A DNA stretch of 6,476 bases. Source: Actinomycetota bacterium (GTDB taxonomy: Bacteria > Actinomycetota > Acidimicrobiia > Spongiisociales > ZC4RG35). The stretch is taken from positions 1 to 6,476 of the forward strand of contig QGUS01000100.1 in assembly GCA_003242515.1 (NCBI GenBank). Reading direction: 5' to 3'. Both the position numbers and the translations under genes were made by a program. The notes beneath the pieces are model-generated. The model made no database searches, was not told the origin of the DNA, and saw nothing but the letters and a program-made list of their open reading frames with translations. Shown one piece after another: positions 5,832 through 6,476 of this stretch (positions within the stretch are counted from its first letter, which is position 1; each line of letters begins with the position of its first letter).

Positions 5832-6121
5832 CAGCTTCCCCTACTCATCAAGGCTCGAAGTCGGCCGTTTGCATGACGTCCAAATGCTCACACCGGTCGC
5901 ATCGACGCTACGCCGGGGCACGGCGCAGGTGCAGGGGGGTGGGTCCTTCCGGCTGTTCAGGTGGGTCCAGCTCACCCCGGCATGGCCAGGTCGAGGGCCT
6001 GACGCAGGGCATGGCTGACATCATCCGACGCCGCCTGGCCCAGCGCTCGACGGGCCAATTTCTGGAATGCAGTGCGGCTCTCTGTCGTGCCGCCACTTTC
6101 TTCCAGAGAAAGGCGCCATCG
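5832..6121. promoter_or_regulatory. Divergent intergenic region of the sigma operon and secreted protein gene
   Basis: These 290 bases contain no supportable gene. They must hold the promoters of the leftward sigma operon and the rightward secreted protein gene. Two 9-base direct repeats GGTGGGTCC (5938-5946 and 5960-5968) start 22 bases apart, about two helix turns. A possible ECF promoter for the rightward gene is listed separately. An in-frame ATG at 6011 upstream of the secreted protein gene lacks a ribosome binding site and would bury the signal peptide. I could not find a matching ECF element ahead of the sigma gene. Confidence 0.5.
6064..6088 (+). promoter_or_regulatory. Possible ECF-type promoter of the secreted protein gene
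   Basis: GGAAT (6064-6068) followed after 17 bases by CGT (6086-6088) resembles the GGAAC/GGAAT -35 and CGT-type -10 elements used by many ECF sigma factors. Transcription would begin near 6095, a short distance ahead of the GAAAGG ribosome binding site at 6108-6113. The element is short and may be a chance match in GC-rich DNA. Confidence 0.3.
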
Positions 6122-6476
6122 ATGCCCACCACCCGCCGCGGGTCGGCCCTTCTGGCCGTCTGCCTGATCCTCGCCATGCTCTTCTCGTCCCCGGCCGTGC
6201 CGGCGCGAGCGGAGGTGGAGGCCCCCAGGTTCCTGTACGTCCTGGCGCCACCGTACGGAATCTTCTTCGACCTCAAGCTGATGATCGTCGACACCGAGGG
6301 GGGGGCGGGGTCGACTTCTCGGACCTGGTGGTCGAGCCCGAGGAGGCGCCGACCAGCGGCCATCTCCTGGACCTGGGCAATGGGGTCATCTTCTTCGACC
6401 CGGACGACGACGCGGTGGATGGCCCGGGCGAGCTAGTGAACTTCGTCGTCTGCTCCGGAGAGTCCTGGTGCACCAC
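6122..6476 (+). CDS. Secreted protein of unknown function (5' part, frameshifted, cut by window edge)
   Basis: The start ATG 6122-6124 has GAAAGG (6108-6113) eight bases ahead. Residues 1-30 form a Sec signal peptide: MPTTRRGS, a hydrophobic core ALLAVCLILAMLF, and a likely cleavage after PARA. The mature part begins EVEAPRFLYVLAPPYGIFFD. As sequenced, the frame shifts at the eight-G run 6298-6305 and ends at 6436 after an Arg/Ser/Thr-rich tail. One extra G would restore an open frame to the window end, VDFSDLVVEPEEAPTSGH and on to LLDLGNGVIFFDPDDDAVDG, plus a Cys pair (111 and 117), which has normal protein composition. The DPDDDAVDG stretch is acidic and might bind calcium, but this is a guess. 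Not recognised as a known family. It is divergent from the sigma operon and could be one of its targets. Confidence 0.7.

Noticed and set aside
5860..5890. Short TTTG...CAAA inverted repeat around GACGTC upstream of the sigma gene.
   Set aside because: The arms are only four bases and imperfectly placed; this is not above chance.
4943..6121. The upstream part of a 497-codon plus-strand frame that continues into the secreted protein.
   Set aside because: It is antisense to the sigma operon, with Arg/Pro/Ser-rich translation. Only the part from 6122 on, with a ribosome binding site and signal peptide, is real.
1..6476. Search for CRISPR arrays, transposase genes, terminal inverted repeats or phage genes.
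   Set aside because: No regularly spaced repeats, transposase or integrase motifs were seen, and no attachment-site duplication was noticed at the tRNA 3' end.

Overview
This 6.5 kb window is GC-rich chromosomal DNA. Codon use, GTG starts and protein flavour point to an actinomycete, possibly an uncultured member of the Acidimicrobiia or a related lineage; the lineage is an inference from protein style, not a proven placement.

Left part (1-3017, minus strand): a tightly packed coxS-coxL-coxM operon for a molybdenum hydroxylase of the CO dehydrogenase/xanthine dehydrogenase superfamily. CoxS carries two [2Fe-2S] clusters, CoxL the molybdopterin-cytosine-dinucleotide site, and CoxM (only its first 46 codons are inside the window) the FAD. 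CoxL has the AYRGAGR loop and the S-L-M gene order of the 'form II' group, so true CO oxidation should not be assumed. A perfect 14-bp palindrome lies in the divergent gap upstream of coxS.

Middle (3018-4271): a small four-helix membrane protein of unknown function (+) converges on a small protein made of two tandem helix-turn-helix repeats (-), with a strong symmetrical hairpin between them. Divergent from the latter is a tRNA gene with a CAT anticodon (elongator Met, or Ile2 after lysidine modification), followed by a second hairpin that also faces the 3' end of the next minus-strand gene.

Right part (4272-6476): a divergent ECF-like sigma factor (-) overlaps the start of a single-pass membrane protein (-) with a large extracytoplasmic domain, probably its anti-sigma or sensor partner. 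Facing away from them is the start of a secreted protein (+) that runs off the right edge; a GGAAT-N17-CGT element upstream of it resembles an ECF promoter. The membrane partner and the secreted protein are each broken by a frameshift at a homopolymeric G run (4441-4446 and 6298-6305), each repaired by one extra G. This looks more like a read or assembly error than two true mutations.

I see no mobile element, CRISPR array or defence island. The most novel material is the uncharacterised sigma/membrane partner/secreted protein cluster and the duplicated-HTH protein.
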